The notes below the pieces were generated by a model. The model had not been told where the DNA came from. It saw only the letters and a program-made list of their open reading frames with translations, and did not search any database. From Nitrososphaeria archaeon (GTDB lineage Archaea > Thermoproteota > Nitrososphaeria > Geothermarchaeales > JDFR-13): a DNA stretch of 64,000 nucleotides. The DNA lies in assembly GCA_027078545.1 (NCBI GenBank), contig JALWXN010000004.1, forward strand, positions 956,133-1,020,132, in the 5' to 3' direction. Every line of letters begins with the position of its first letter. The stretch's first letter is position 1. This document shows, in pieces, positions 35,331 to 42,925 of this stretch. The translations under genes were made by a program, and so were the position numbers.

Positions 35331-36002
35331 TAGGGGGCCGGAGTAGTAGGGAGGTATCACCAGCCTCCCTGGACGGGACTCCCTATACATAGCCTCTGAG
35401 GCCATGATCTTCGGGACGATGTAGAGCGATATAGCCGTCTCCACATCGAGCCTCCTAGCTATGAGGCGTAGAATAGGATCACCACCACCCGGCTCAGCAA
35501 CCGGGAGGTATCTCCTCATACGCCTAGCCCCAGCCCTATCTATCAAGCCCTCACGTAGAAGTAGTTGGATAACCCTCTCGACCCAGCCTGGCCTCCTAAT
35601 CGGTAGGCCATAGGTCCTACGCTCAACCGGCCTGTTATGTATCGCCCTACACGCCTCCGGCATCGACAGCTCATATAGATTCCTAACCGTGTTGTACAGC
35701 CCGTAGCCCGCCGATCTGGAGACGATGTAGAGTGTATAGATGGGGCTGGGCACGTTATACATGTAGACCGTGCCGAGTACGTCTAGGAAGCCCCGGAGAG
35801 GCTTTGCAACCTGCTCCACAGCCCTCTCCAAAACAGGGTAGTGCTGCCCAAAGAGATTCCTAGCTACACCGCTGAGCCCAGCCTCCATCCACCTCTCCAG
35901 GGGGAGGCCCCTGATAAATACCTCCCCGCTATACCTGTTGAGGTGGAAGAGCCCCGTCTTGAGGAGGTAGACCTCATCATCGATATGGAAGGGGCGGCTC
36001 AT
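35292..36002 (-). CDS. Uncharacterised protein
   Basis: I do not recognise this protein. It is 236 residues from MSRPFHIDDEVYLLK; the frame is open 47 codons further upstream, but that part crosses the putative small RNA and reads like non-coding translation. It is rich in Arg, Tyr and Leu and largely helical, with no Cys cluster or Walker motif; RRPGWVERVIQLLLREGLIDRAGARRMRRYL looks like a winged-helix or basic helical segment. An AT-rich AATAATTATT box about 30 bases before the ATG suggests a leaderless mRNA. Its 3' end overlaps the convergent zinc-finger membrane protein by 39 bases. Confidence 0.5.
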   Translation of the reverse strand: MSRPFHIDDEVYLLKTGLFHLNRYSGEVFIRGLPLERWMEAGLSGVARNLFGQHYPVLERAVEQVAKPLRGFLDVLGTVYMYNVPSPIYTLYIVSRSAGYGLYNTVRNLYELSMPEACRAIHNRPVERRTYGLPIRRPGWVERVIQLLLREGLIDRAGARRMRRYLPVAEPGGGDPILRLIARRLDVETAISLYIVPKIMASEAMYRESRPGRLVIPPYYSGPLLSSDAPEEVSHE

Positions 36003-36061
36003 ACAACAAGGGATTATCCCCCGGGTAATAATTATTGGCTGGAGATGGGAAACAATATCTA

Positions 36062-36129
36062 GGGGCCGATGAAGGTCTCCACCGATCCGAGCCGAACGGC
36101 TTTGAGGATAGTTGCACGTATGAGGCCCC
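36062..36129 (+). ncRNA. Putative small RNA, C/D-box-like
   Basis: The 68-base segment is bounded by GGGGCC and GGCCCC, which would pair as a terminal stem. Directly inside are GATGA (C-box-like, 36068-36072) and ATGA (D-box-like, 36120-36123), the arrangement of an archaeal C/D guide RNA kink-turn, and TTTGAGGA at 36101-36108 could be C'. A short AGCCGAACGGCT hairpin sits in the middle. An AT-rich AATAATTATT centred about 30 bases upstream could be its promoter. The boxes are imperfect (no RUGAUGA or CUGA), so the class is uncertain. It occupies most of the 169-base gap between 36003 and 36171; I saw nothing else there. Confidence 0.28.
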
Positions 36130-36171
36130 CATAAACCACCCATTTTTCAGTAACATCCAGGTGAATACATC

Positions 36172-36873
36172 TTGGTGTCTGGCTTGAGCGACCCTATAAA
36201 CAGCATCATCTCAAAGGCCCTAAGCGAGGGGAGGAAGGCCCTCCTCGAGCATGAGGCCCTCGAACTTGCTAGGGCCGCTGAGATACCCACCCCTAGATAC
36301 CTATTCACACCCCTCGGATCCAGGCCGGAGCCAGACTTCCCACCACCATATGTCCTCAAGATCGTCTCCCCAGACATCATACACAAGTCCGACGTGGGTG
36401 GCGTCAGGCTAAACATAGGTGGCGACGAGCTTGAGAGGGAGGTCGGGGAACTAGTCGAGACCGTGAAGAGGAACGCGCCCAACGCAGAGATCACTGGTGT
36501 GCTCGTCATGGAGATGGCTGAGGAGGGTGTCGAGACCCTAGTAGGGCTGACCAGGGACCCCCAGTTCGGCCCGGTAGTAGCCTTCGGACTCGGGGGGATA
36601 TTCGTCGAGATATATCGTGACGTGAGTTTCAGGCTGGCGCCAATCCCCATTGAGGAGGCGAGGGAGATGATCAGGGAGGTCAAGGCATACAAGATACTCA
36701 GCGGCTATAGGGGGAGGCCCCCAGCAGACATAGACGCATTGGCCGACGTGATTGTGAAGGTCTCACAGCTGGGGGATAAGTATCCCGAGATCATGGAGAT
36801 GGATATAAACCCATTGATAGCCTACCCAAGAGGGGCATTAGCCGTGGATGTGAGGGTGATACTGGGTGAGTAG
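36172..36873 (+). CDS. Acetyl-CoA synthetase (ADP-forming) beta subunit
   Basis: This 233-residue ATP-grasp protein has the acs-beta hallmarks: ALLEHEALELARAAEIPTPRY, YVLKIVSPDIIHKSDVGGV (with the second phosphorylatable His), GLTRDPQFGPVVAFGLGGIFVE and MDINPLIAY. It transfers phosphate between the alpha-subunit phospho-His and ADP. The start is TTG (or the adjacent GTG) behind an AGGTGA site. It overlaps the alpha-subunit gene by 8 bases. With the alpha subunit it turns acyl-CoA into acid plus ATP, the energy-conserving step of peptide and sugar fermentation in hyperthermophilic archaea. Confidence 0.93.
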   Translation: MVSGLSDPINSIISKALSEGRKALLEHEALELARAAEIPTPRYLFTPLGSRPEPDFPPPYVLKIVSPDIIHKSDVGGVRLNIGGDELEREVGELVETVKRNAPNAEITGVLVMEMAEEGVETLVGLTRDPQFGPVVAFGLGGIFVEIYRDVSFRLAPIPIEEAREMIREVKAYKILSGYRGRPPADIDALADVIVKVSQLGDKYPEIMEMDINPLIAYPRGALAVDVRVILGE

Positions 36874-38254
36874 GCCCTGGCTAAAGGAGGCCCTAAAGAG
36901 GACACTATACCCAGACTCAGTAGCGGTTATAGGGGCCAGTAGGAGCCCCCGGAAGATAGGTTTCCAGGTGGTGTACAACCTCATCAAGGACGGCTTCAGG
37001 GGGAGGATATACCCGGTAAACCCCAATGCAGAGGAGATTATGGGGCTCAAGGCATACCCAAGCATAACATCCATCCCAGACGAGGTCGACGTGGCGGTAA
37101 TAGCAATACCCGCTGAGAAGGTTAGGAGGGCTCTGAAGGGTAGTATAGAGAAGGGGGTCTCAGGAGTCGTAGTAATAACCTCTGGCTTCGCAGAAGTGGG
37201 TAGGGCCGAGGAGGAGAGGGAGCTCGTCAGGATGGCTGACGAGGCGGGGATAGCCCTCCTAGGACCCAACGTCGTCGGCATACTCAACACCGACCACAAT
37301 ATGAACCTAAGCTTCTGCCCAAGCCTCCCCTACAGGGGGAGGATAACAATGGTCACTCAGAGCGGGGCCCTAGCAATAGGACTGGTCGGGTGGACATGGG
37401 CCAACAGGATAGGCCTCTCAAAGATGGTGAGCATAGGCAACATGGCCCAGATAGGCTTCGAGGAGATGCTGGAGTACCTAGAGGATGACGAAGACACAGA
37501 GACGATCCTCCTATACATGGAGAGCCTCAAGGATGGGAGGAGGTTCGTCGAGATAGCTAGGGAGGTCTCGAAGAAGAAGCCTATAGTGGCGATAAAGTCG
37601 GGTAGGAGCCAGCGGGGAGCCAAGGCTGCGATGAGCCACACAGGCAGCCTCGCCGGGGATGTTAAGCTATACGATGTGGCATTCAGGGCAAGCGGGGTGA
37701 TACCTGCATATGGCCTGGAGGACGGGTTCGACAAGGCTTTGGCGCTGCACCTACAGCCACCTATGAGGGGGCCCAACCTCGTAGTCGTAACCAACGGTGG
37801 CGGGGCTGGTGTACTGGCGTCGGACTTCGCCGAGGAGTATGGACTACCACTTAGGGACATGCCCCAGGACCTGGAGAAGGAGGTTAGGAGGGCAATCTCA
37901 CCCTTCGGAAGCCCGAAGAACCCTATAGACCTGACGGGCAACGCCTATAAGGAGGACTATATAGAGGTGCTTGACAAGGTCCTATCCCACCCCTGGGTGG
38001 ACGGCGTCGTCGCGATATATGTACATGCAGCGATAACCGACCCCTACGAGATAGCGGATGGGATAGTCTCAATTGTTAGGAGGCACCCCGGTAAGCCAGT
38101 GATAATGTCCATGATAGGCGGTAGGGAGGTCTCGATAGCCAACACCTGGCTACGCGACAACGGGATACCCGTATATCCAAGCCCTAGGAGGGCTGTAGCA
38201 GCTGCATCAGCCCTCTACCGCTATGGAGAGTTCCTAGAGAGGGTAGGCATGTGA
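36866..38254 (+). CDS. Acetyl-CoA synthetase (ADP-forming) alpha subunit
   Basis: This 462-residue protein has a CoA-binding Rossmann domain first (VAVIGASRSPRKIGFQV, NPNAEEIMGLKAYPS), then two CoA-ligase-like domains, MVTQSGALAIGL and the phosphorylated His in AMSHTGSLAGD. ENPIDLTG-like NPIDLTGNA follows. It starts with GTG inside the beta-subunit end and overlaps TYW3 by 4 bases. Alpha and beta are separate genes, unlike the fused single-chain form in some archaea. Substrate range (acetyl, aryl-acetyl, branched) cannot be read from sequence. Confidence 0.93.
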   Translation: MSRPWLKEALKRTLYPDSVAVIGASRSPRKIGFQVVYNLIKDGFRGRIYPVNPNAEEIMGLKAYPSITSIPDEVDVAVIAIPAEKVRRALKGSIEKGVSGVVVITSGFAEVGRAEEERELVRMADEAGIALLGPNVVGILNTDHNMNLSFCPSLPYRGRITMVTQSGALAIGLVGWTWANRIGLSKMVSIGNMAQIGFEEMLEYLEDDEDTETILLYMESLKDGRRFVEIAREVSKKKPIVAIKSGRSQRGAKAAMSHTGSLAGDVKLYDVAFRASGVIPAYGLEDGFDKALALHLQPPMRGPNLVVVTNGGGAGVLASDFAEEYGLPLRDMPQDLEKEVRRAISPFGSPKNPIDLTGNAYKEDYIEVLDKVLSHPWVDGVVAIYVHAAITDPYEIADGIVSIVRRHPGKPVIMSMIGGREVSIANTWLRDNGIPVYPSPRRAVAAASALYRYGEFLERVGM

Positions 38255-38835
38255 AGACCTGGCTCCTCGAGAGGGCTAGACACCTGGAGAAGCTCGGAAA
38301 AGCCCTTGAGAAGGGGCTAGTTGATGAGGGTGTGATCCCCATACTAGAGGCCGTAAACAGGTGTAGCAGCTACGTCACTAAGAGCAGCTGCTACGGCAGG
38401 ATACATATTACACAGGAGGAGAGCCTGATAAAGAAGGGACGGGGGAAGACCCTGTTAAAGATACATGGGCCAATAAGCCTCGACAAGGTGGAGGAGGCGC
38501 TGGAGAAGGCCCGTGGCGGCGTAGTGTGGATGAACGTAGAGGGGACCATACTACACATCGCCGCGGAGGACCTAGGAAAGGCCGTGGAGCTCCTAGGCAT
38601 AGCCATCGAGGCCGGATATAGATACTCAAGCATATACAGCATAGGGGGCCGTGGAGTGACTGTGGAGATACTCCTAGCCCCAAAGTATAGCATACCACTC
38701 AGGGCATGGGGAGAAGATATACTGGGGAAGGAGGAGATCCAGGAGGCGCTTAGATACGCGGAGAGACTCTTCGGAGAGGCTGAGAAGGCTAGACACAGGT
38801 TTTTAACCATACTAGGGGAATTGGGGTGTGAATAG
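38251..38835 (+). CDS. tRNA wybutosine-synthesising methyltransferase TYW3
   Basis: This 194-residue protein has the TYW3 motifs: VNRCSSYVTKSSCYGRI (the S-S-C-x-GRI site near residues 36-52), VWMNVEGTILHIAAED, and GYRYSSIYSIGGRGVTVEI. It methylates the wybutosine precursor at position 37 of tRNA-Phe in archaea and eukaryotes. It overlaps the acs-alpha gene by 4 bases and is 2 bases before the DegT gene, so it is part of a four-gene operon with no obvious functional theme. Other wyosine genes (taw1, taw2) are not in the window. Confidence 0.9.
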   Translation: MKTWLLERARHLEKLGKALEKGLVDEGVIPILEAVNRCSSYVTKSSCYGRIHITQEESLIKKGRGKTLLKIHGPISLDKVEEALEKARGGVVWMNVEGTILHIAAEDLGKAVELLGIAIEAGYRYSSIYSIGGRGVTVEILLAPKYSIPLRAWGEDILGKEEIQEALRYAERLFGEAEKARHRFLTILGELGCE

Positions 38836-38837
38836 CG

Positions 38838-39923
38838 ATGATACGCCTAGCCGAGCCATACATCAGCGATGAGATTAAGGAGAAGATACTTGAGGTGATA
38901 GACTCTAAGCAGTATGTCGATGGCCGTTACACTAGGGAGTTCGAGGAGAGATTTGCAGGTTACATAGGCGTGAAACACGCAGTAGCTGTCTCCAGCGGGA
39001 CATCAGCACTCTTCCTCATACTAAGGGCCCTAGGAATAGGTAGGGGGGACAAGGTAGCTGTACCCTCATTCACATTCATAGCAACCGTCTCGCAGGCCGT
39101 CGAGCTGGGGGCGGAGCCAGTATTCATCGATGTAGACCCCGAGACCATGACCCTCGACCCAGCCGACCTCGAGAAGAAATTAGACTCCAGCGTCAAGGCG
39201 GTGATACCTGTACACCTATTCGGACACCCAGCGGATCTAGACCCGATTATAGAGGTCGCCGAGAAGCATGGGGCCCACCTAATAGAGGACGCTGCACAGG
39301 CACATGGAGCAAGGTATAGGGGTAGACGAGTAGGGGGGATAGGCCACGTGGGATACTTCAGCCTATACCCCTCCAAGAACATGGGTGTATATGGCGAGGG
39401 GGGAGTAATAACCACGAATGACGATGAGCTGGCTGAGCGGATAAGGAGCCTCAAGAACCACGGGATAAGGAATGGCGAGTTCGTGATGTTCGGATACAAC
39501 ATGAAGTTCAACGAGATAGGGGCGGTGGTGGCTCTCGAGCAGCTCAGGCTCCTTGACAGCTGGAATGAGCGGCGTAGGGAGAACGCGTCGATCTATACAG
39601 AGGCCTTTGGAGACTTAGAGCTCGAGACACCGATCGAGAAGGAATGGGCATACCACGTCTACAACCTATACACCCTGAAGACCAGTGCCAGGGATGGGAT
39701 TAGAGAGGCCCTCAGTAAGAGGGGCGTGGCTACAGGGATATACTACGACCGGCCTGTACACACACTCAATATTGTGAGGGAGAGGTTTGGATACACGAAA
39801 CTACCCATCACCGAAGAGCTTGCCAAGAGGGTGATAAGCCTACCCGTCCACCCAATGCTTACAAGGGACGACCTCGAAAGAGTTATAGACGGTGTTAGAG
39901 AGGCTCTCCAGACTCCTCCCTAG
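38838..39923 (+). CDS. DegT/DnrJ/EryC1-family sugar aminotransferase
   Basis: This 361-residue PLP enzyme has AVSSGTSALFLILRALG, VPSFTFIATVSQAVELGAEPVF, EDAAQAHGARYRGRRVG and the catalytic lysine in SLYPSKNMGVYGEGG. Members aminate keto-sugar nucleotides for glycans of the cell surface or S-layer; a few act in other pathways. It is the last gene of the acdB-acdA-TYW3 operon and its 3' end overlaps the convergent CapB-like gene by 29 bases. A role in a surface polymer would fit the CapB/CapC neighbours, but that link is only positional. Confidence 0.88.
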   Translation: MIRLAEPYISDEIKEKILEVIDSKQYVDGRYTREFEERFAGYIGVKHAVAVSSGTSALFLILRALGIGRGDKVAVPSFTFIATVSQAVELGAEPVFIDVDPETMTLDPADLEKKLDSSVKAVIPVHLFGHPADLDPIIEVAEKHGAHLIEDAAQAHGARYRGRRVGGIGHVGYFSLYPSKNMGVYGEGGVITTNDDELAERIRSLKNHGIRNGEFVMFGYNMKFNEIGAVVALEQLRLLDSWNERRRENASIYTEAFGDLELETPIEKEWAYHVYNLYTLKTSARDGIREALSKRGVATGIYYDRPVHTLNIVRERFGYTKLPITEELAKRVISLPVHPMLTRDDLERVIDGVREALQTPP

Positions 39924-41076
39924 ACGCCTCAGCACTCCTAACCTCTTCACCAGCAGGGACGGGCCCAGTCTCGACAAGCTCCCTAACCATATCGACCTCA
40001 TGGTGGACACCGTTCACCATGAACACTAGGAGACCATCATTACTGGCAACCTCACGTAACATGTCCTCAGGCTCCAGGTCATAGAACTCTACAGCCTTAC
40101 CACCCAGGACCTCCTTCACCTTCCTATAATACCTACCAGCGAGGAAGACCTTCTCCACACGGGTATCCCTAAAGATATCCTCGAAGAAGGGGATGAAGAA
40201 CCTGGTCCTATCCGCCCTGTCACCCCTGAAATACGCGAAGATGTAGATCGGGCCGGAGTAGTTCCTCTTCAAGTAGTTGTAGACCATCCTCGTAGATGAT
40301 GGGTCGTTCACCTTGGCGATATCTATATACTTGAAGCCCCAGGGACTATACCTCGGCCTAAGCCTAGCCATGATATGATGCACAATATGGTTGAACTCAG
40401 CCATTGAGAGGGGCTCCATACCCATTATGTCTAGGAGCTCCTGCACAATGTATACCCTCTCGATACCCAGGATATCCAGCTGCCCCTCAGGGACATCCAC
40501 AACCCTAAGCTCAACCCCATACTTTATCGCATACTCCTCAAGGATGGGGTACGTCGCCTCAAAATTCTCCCTAATCGTCTCAGCGTAGATGACATACTCG
40601 AGGTCGTAGAACTGGCTCGCAAAGGTGTGAGCCATCTCCTCCAGAGTCTCACCAAGCTCGGCATGCTCAAGCCTGATGTTTGGGATGATCTCTATATTAG
40701 GCCTAAAGATCCTATGTATAACACCGTTTGTATACTTCCTGATACTCTGGTTCTCAAACACATAGATATCCGCGGGGAACTCTGCAATAATGCCCCCGTT
40801 CTCCCAGTCCAGCATAGGGTTCTTAGGCTTATCCCCCCTATCGATAACCCACTCCTCACCATCATATCTAAAGCGGGGCCTATCACCAGTCACCTTACCA
40901 AGAACCTTTACCCCCGACTCCCCCAGCCTATTATAAAGTATGTCATAGATATCGAGGACCAGGCCCGTCTTTCCCCTGCTACCAGATACGAGTACCCTAT
41001 AGATCGACTTTCTAAGGTTCTCCCTATATCTGGCCAGCATCCCGTTGGCCAATGGCCGTACCCTGTAAATATTCAA
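39895..41076 (-). CDS. CapB/PgsB-like amide ligase (poly-gamma-glutamate synthase family)
   Basis: This 393-residue protein starts at a TTG with GGAGGT 9 bases upstream. The Mur-ligase-type P-loop is SGSRGKTG at 31-38. It continues LGESGVKVLGKVTGDRPRF (51-69), EFPADIYVFENQSI (99-112) and IIPNIRLEHAELGETLEEMAHTF (130-152), which align in order with PgsB's GxRGKS(T), KTTG, (V)VECMAVNP and NxxxDHxxxxGxTLxEIAxAF. Bacterial PgsB/CapB with membrane PgsC polymerises glutamate through gamma-amide bonds. The product here is unknown; no PgsA-like exporter or hydrolase is seen. Highly charged C-terminal tail. Its promoter is at 41129-41143. Confidence 0.78.
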   Translation of the reverse strand: MNIYRVRPLANGMLARYRENLRKSIYRVLVSGSRGKTGLVLDIYDILYNRLGESGVKVLGKVTGDRPRFRYDGEEWVIDRGDKPKNPMLDWENGGIIAEFPADIYVFENQSIRKYTNGVIHRIFRPNIEIIPNIRLEHAELGETLEEMAHTFASQFYDLEYVIYAETIRENFEATYPILEEYAIKYGVELRVVDVPEGQLDILGIERVYIVQELLDIMGMEPLSMAEFNHIVHHIMARLRPRYSPWGFKYIDIAKVNDPSSTRMVYNYLKRNYSGPIYIFAYFRGDRADRTRFFIPFFEDIFRDTRVEKVFLAGRYYRKVKEVLGGKAVEFYDLEPEDMLREVASNDGLLVFMVNGVHHEVDMVRELVETGPVPAGEEVRSAEASREESGEPL

Positions 41077-41128
41077 TTCTGAGTTACCTCCCTGGCTCTA
41101 CGGGGGCGTTAGGATAGTAATGTCTTAC

Positions 41129-41143
41129 AATAAATATATAAAT
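41129..41143 (-). promoter_or_regulatory. Promoter of the CapB-like gene
   Basis: The minus-strand ATTTATATATTTATT lies 53-67 bases before the TTG, predicting an RNA start near 41108 and a leader of about 30 bases with a GGAGGT ribosome-binding site at 41091-41086. Thus the CapB-like gene can be expressed separately from the CapC-like gene 87 bases upstream. Confidence 0.5.
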
Positions 41144-41163
41144 CAGTCGCTATTAGGAGCGAG

Positions 41164-41637
41164 TTATATGGTTATGACCCCAGCCATGAGGTATATTATG
41201 AAGGCTATCAACATGACTGTTAGAAACTCGGCCATCCAGACCAAGACAGGCCTAAGGTAGTCACCATTCGAGACGATCTCCTTATGCATGTTATAGGCTA
41301 TGATCCCTCCAATAAGTGAGGTGAAGGCCGAGGATATCTGTGTACCCACCCAGTTATAGGTGCTTAGGAAGACGATCATGCTGATAAATGCAGCCACATA
41401 GAATGCACGCCTACCGTATATCAAGTACCTGTCATGGACAATCTCGAGTGCAACCACCGCCAGGGATATGGCGAGGCCTGTGGAGAGGATTATCGCGGGC
41501 TCCTTAACCACATAGATTACGAGGAAGGGGGTGGCTATCACACCTCCTACAGCGGTCCTATACTTGATATAGTAGAGATAACCAACGACAAAGCCTACCA
41601 TGAGGACTAGTATGTCTAGGGCCAAGACATGTTCCAT
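41164..41637 (-). CDS. CapC/PgsC-like integral membrane protein
   Basis: This 157-residue protein has five hydrophobic helices and only short loops. The segment TAVGGVIATPFLVIYVVKEPAIILSTGLAIS (about 28-58) matches the PgsC pattern (GGxxxPGYLALY then a long helix), and EIVHDRYLIYGRRAFY (about 68-83) matches the conserved loop ending in the Arg-Arg motif of PgsC/CapC. The length is close to the family's (about 150). On its own the similarity is weak; together with the CapB-like gene next door it is convincing. A ribosome-binding site GGAAGGTG precedes the ATG, and a TTATATTTATGG promoter lies at about 41668-41680. Confidence 0.65.
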   Translation of the reverse strand: MEHVLALDILVLMVGFVVGYLYYIKYRTAVGGVIATPFLVIYVVKEPAIILSTGLAISLAVVALEIVHDRYLIYGRRAFYVAAFISMIVFLSTYNWVGTQISSAFTSLIGGIIAYNMHKEIVSNGDYLRPVLVWMAEFLTVMLIAFIIYLMAGVITI

Positions 41638-41725
41638 GGTTACACCTTCCTCCCCACCTCAATATAGCCCCATAAATATAAGGATGAGCCTCATATATCA
41701 CACACCCAGATACACCTAGACAGGG

Positions 41726-42271
41726 ATGAGGATAATAGTATATGCAGACCCCATAGAGATAGGTAGGGAAGACGTGAGGGAGGCCCTCTCAAACGCGGGT
41801 ATAGATGCTGGACACGTCATCCTAAGGAGGGACTACGACCATATAGAGATAGACATCGAGACCGATGCAGAGGTCCAGGAGGTCCTAGAAGCTATTCGGA
41901 GCATCGGGGTCAGGCCCCACAGGGTATCCTTGATAGAGGAGGGGGAGAACGACCTGGATATAGACCCTATCCAGACCTTCCTAGAATACTTTACAAGGGG
42001 ATGGTTCTGGGAGATCCATGAGAAGCTCGAGAAGGTATGGAGGAGGAGTGGCGACCCCTTCCTAAGAGGCCTAATACTTGCTACGATACCCTACGTCAAG
42101 CAGCAGATGGGGCAGTACGACAGGATATGGCAGGCGATCGAGAGGCTTGAGAGATACGCAACGGAGACCGGCGATGAACGGCTAACCTGTCTAGCAAAGG
42201 AGATAAAGAAGGGTTATAGAGACTGTAGGCTTACCCGTATAGACCCGGGGAGATGCCTCTCTAGACCTTGA
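41726..42271 (+). CDS. DUF309-containing protein with N-terminal alpha/beta domain
   Basis: In this 181-residue protein, residues 1-70 form a small beta-alpha domain (MRIIVYADPIEIGRE, HIEIDIETDAEVQEV). Residues 80-170 carry the DUF309 signature FLEYFTRGWFWEIHEKLEKVWRRSGDPFLRGLI, a helical bundle with conserved His and Glu of unknown function found in bacteria and archaea. It is divergent from the CapC-like gene; a CATATATC TATA-like box lies at about 41691-41698. Its 3' end overlaps the CDGSH gene by 11 bases. Confidence 0.75.
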   Translation: MRIIVYADPIEIGREDVREALSNAGIDAGHVILRRDYDHIEIDIETDAEVQEVLEAIRSIGVRPHRVSLIEEGENDLDIDPIQTFLEYFTRGWFWEIHEKLEKVWRRSGDPFLRGLILATIPYVKQQMGQYDRIWQAIERLERYATETGDERLTCLAKEIKKGYRDCRLTRIDPGRCLSRP

Positions 42272-42434
42272 CCTCCGCCTGTGGAGCCTTGAACCCAATC
42301 TTTGCATGTGTCCCGTCGCAGAAAGGCTTCTTGTTACTCCCGCCACACCTACATAGGGCGGCCACGACCTTACCCTCCTTCATGACCAGGTATGGCCCGT
42401 TCTCCTTAGCCAGGATGACTATGTCCTCCACCAT
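42261..42434 (-). CDS. CDGSH-type iron-sulfur protein (57 residues)
   Basis: Translation of the minus strand from the ATG at 42434 gives a 57-residue protein with the perfect motif CRCGGSNKKPFCDGTH at residues 28-43: three Cys and one His binding a 2Fe-2S cluster, matching CxCx2(S/T)x3PxCDG(S/A/T)H. The first 25 residues form a beta strand pair (IVILAKENGPYLVMKEGKVV). There is no membrane anchor. It is a minimal stand-alone CDGSH domain, as known in prokaryotes, probably redox- or cluster-transfer active. A large palindrome lies 13 bases before the start. It overlaps the DUF309 gene end by 11 bases. Confidence 0.92.
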   Translation of the reverse strand: MVEDIVILAKENGPYLVMKEGKVVAALCRCGGSNKKPFCDGTHAKIGFKAPQAEVKV

Positions 42435-42446
42435 ATAACCATCACC

Positions 42447-42474
42447 AAATAGTTAGTAGCACTACAAACTATTT
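42447..42474. promoter_or_regulatory. 28-base near-perfect palindrome in front of the CDGSH gene
   Basis: Arms AAATAGTT (42447-42454) and AACTATTT (42467-42474) enclose inner arms GTAG and CTAC, with one mismatch pair and a two-base centre; 24 of 28 positions are symmetrical. On the minus strand its outer end runs into ATAAATAG, a plausible TATA box for the CDGSH gene, so the element would span from TATA to the RNA start, the usual site for an archaeal repressor. It could instead be a stem-loop ending the upstream SufT-like transcript. Confidence 0.5.
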
Positions 42475-42481
42475 ATTGTCC

Positions 42482-42841
42482 TCAGGACATCTGCTTTATC
42501 CACTCACCCACGATGTCATAGCCATATAGCTCCTCCAGCATCTTCCTACCCTCCTCAGTGATCTTCGCAGGTGTCCATGGAGGCTCCATGACCAGCTCGA
42601 CATTCACCTCCCAGTCCTCGCCAAGAGCCTCCTTGATAGCAGCCTCCGCATCGTCGATTATGGCGTATGCCACTGGGCAGCCTATCGAGGTTATCGTCAT
42701 ATCCACATGTACCTTCTTGTTCTCCACGTCTATATCGATCTTGTATACCAGGCCGAGGTCATACACGTTCACAGGGATCTCGGGGTCATGGACCTTCCTC
42801 AGCGCCTCTATAATCTTCTTCTCAACCTCAGCCTTATCCAT
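42482..42841 (-). CDS. SufT/MIP18-family (DUF59) Fe-S maturation protein
   Basis: The protein is 119 residues from the ATG at 42841, preceded by a GGGGGAGAGG site; a longer frame upstream is not family-like. LRKVHDPEIPVNVYDLGLVYKIDI and MTITSIGCPVAYAI (with the conserved Cys in the TxxGCP motif) define DUF59. The family includes PaaD-like proteins, eukaryotic MIP18 and SufT, which act in Fe-S cluster delivery. It is upstream of the CDGSH gene in the same direction (47 bases), and the Suf and Mrp genes of the window support an Fe-S role. Confidence 0.87.
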   Translation of the reverse strand: MDKAEVEKKIIEALRKVHDPEIPVNVYDLGLVYKIDIDVENKKVHVDMTITSIGCPVAYAIIDDAEAAIKEALGEDWEVNVELVMEPPWTPAKITEEGRKMLEELYGYDIVGEWIKQMS

Positions 42842-42925
42842 CCTCTCCCCCACCCTATTCCATAACCCTGTTATATCATATAAACCGGGCAAGCTATTTT
42901 TGACAGGTAATATAATATATGTACT

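Noticed and set aside
36062..36129. A tRNA in the gap before acdB
   Set aside because: The length is near that of a tRNA, but there is no GTTCRANYC T-loop, no D-arm pattern and no CCA-type acceptor arrangement.
36003..36143. 47-codon extension of the unknown gene at 35292-36002
   Set aside because: It crosses the putative small RNA region and has no protein-like composition; the ATG at 36002 has a TATA-like box at the right distance.
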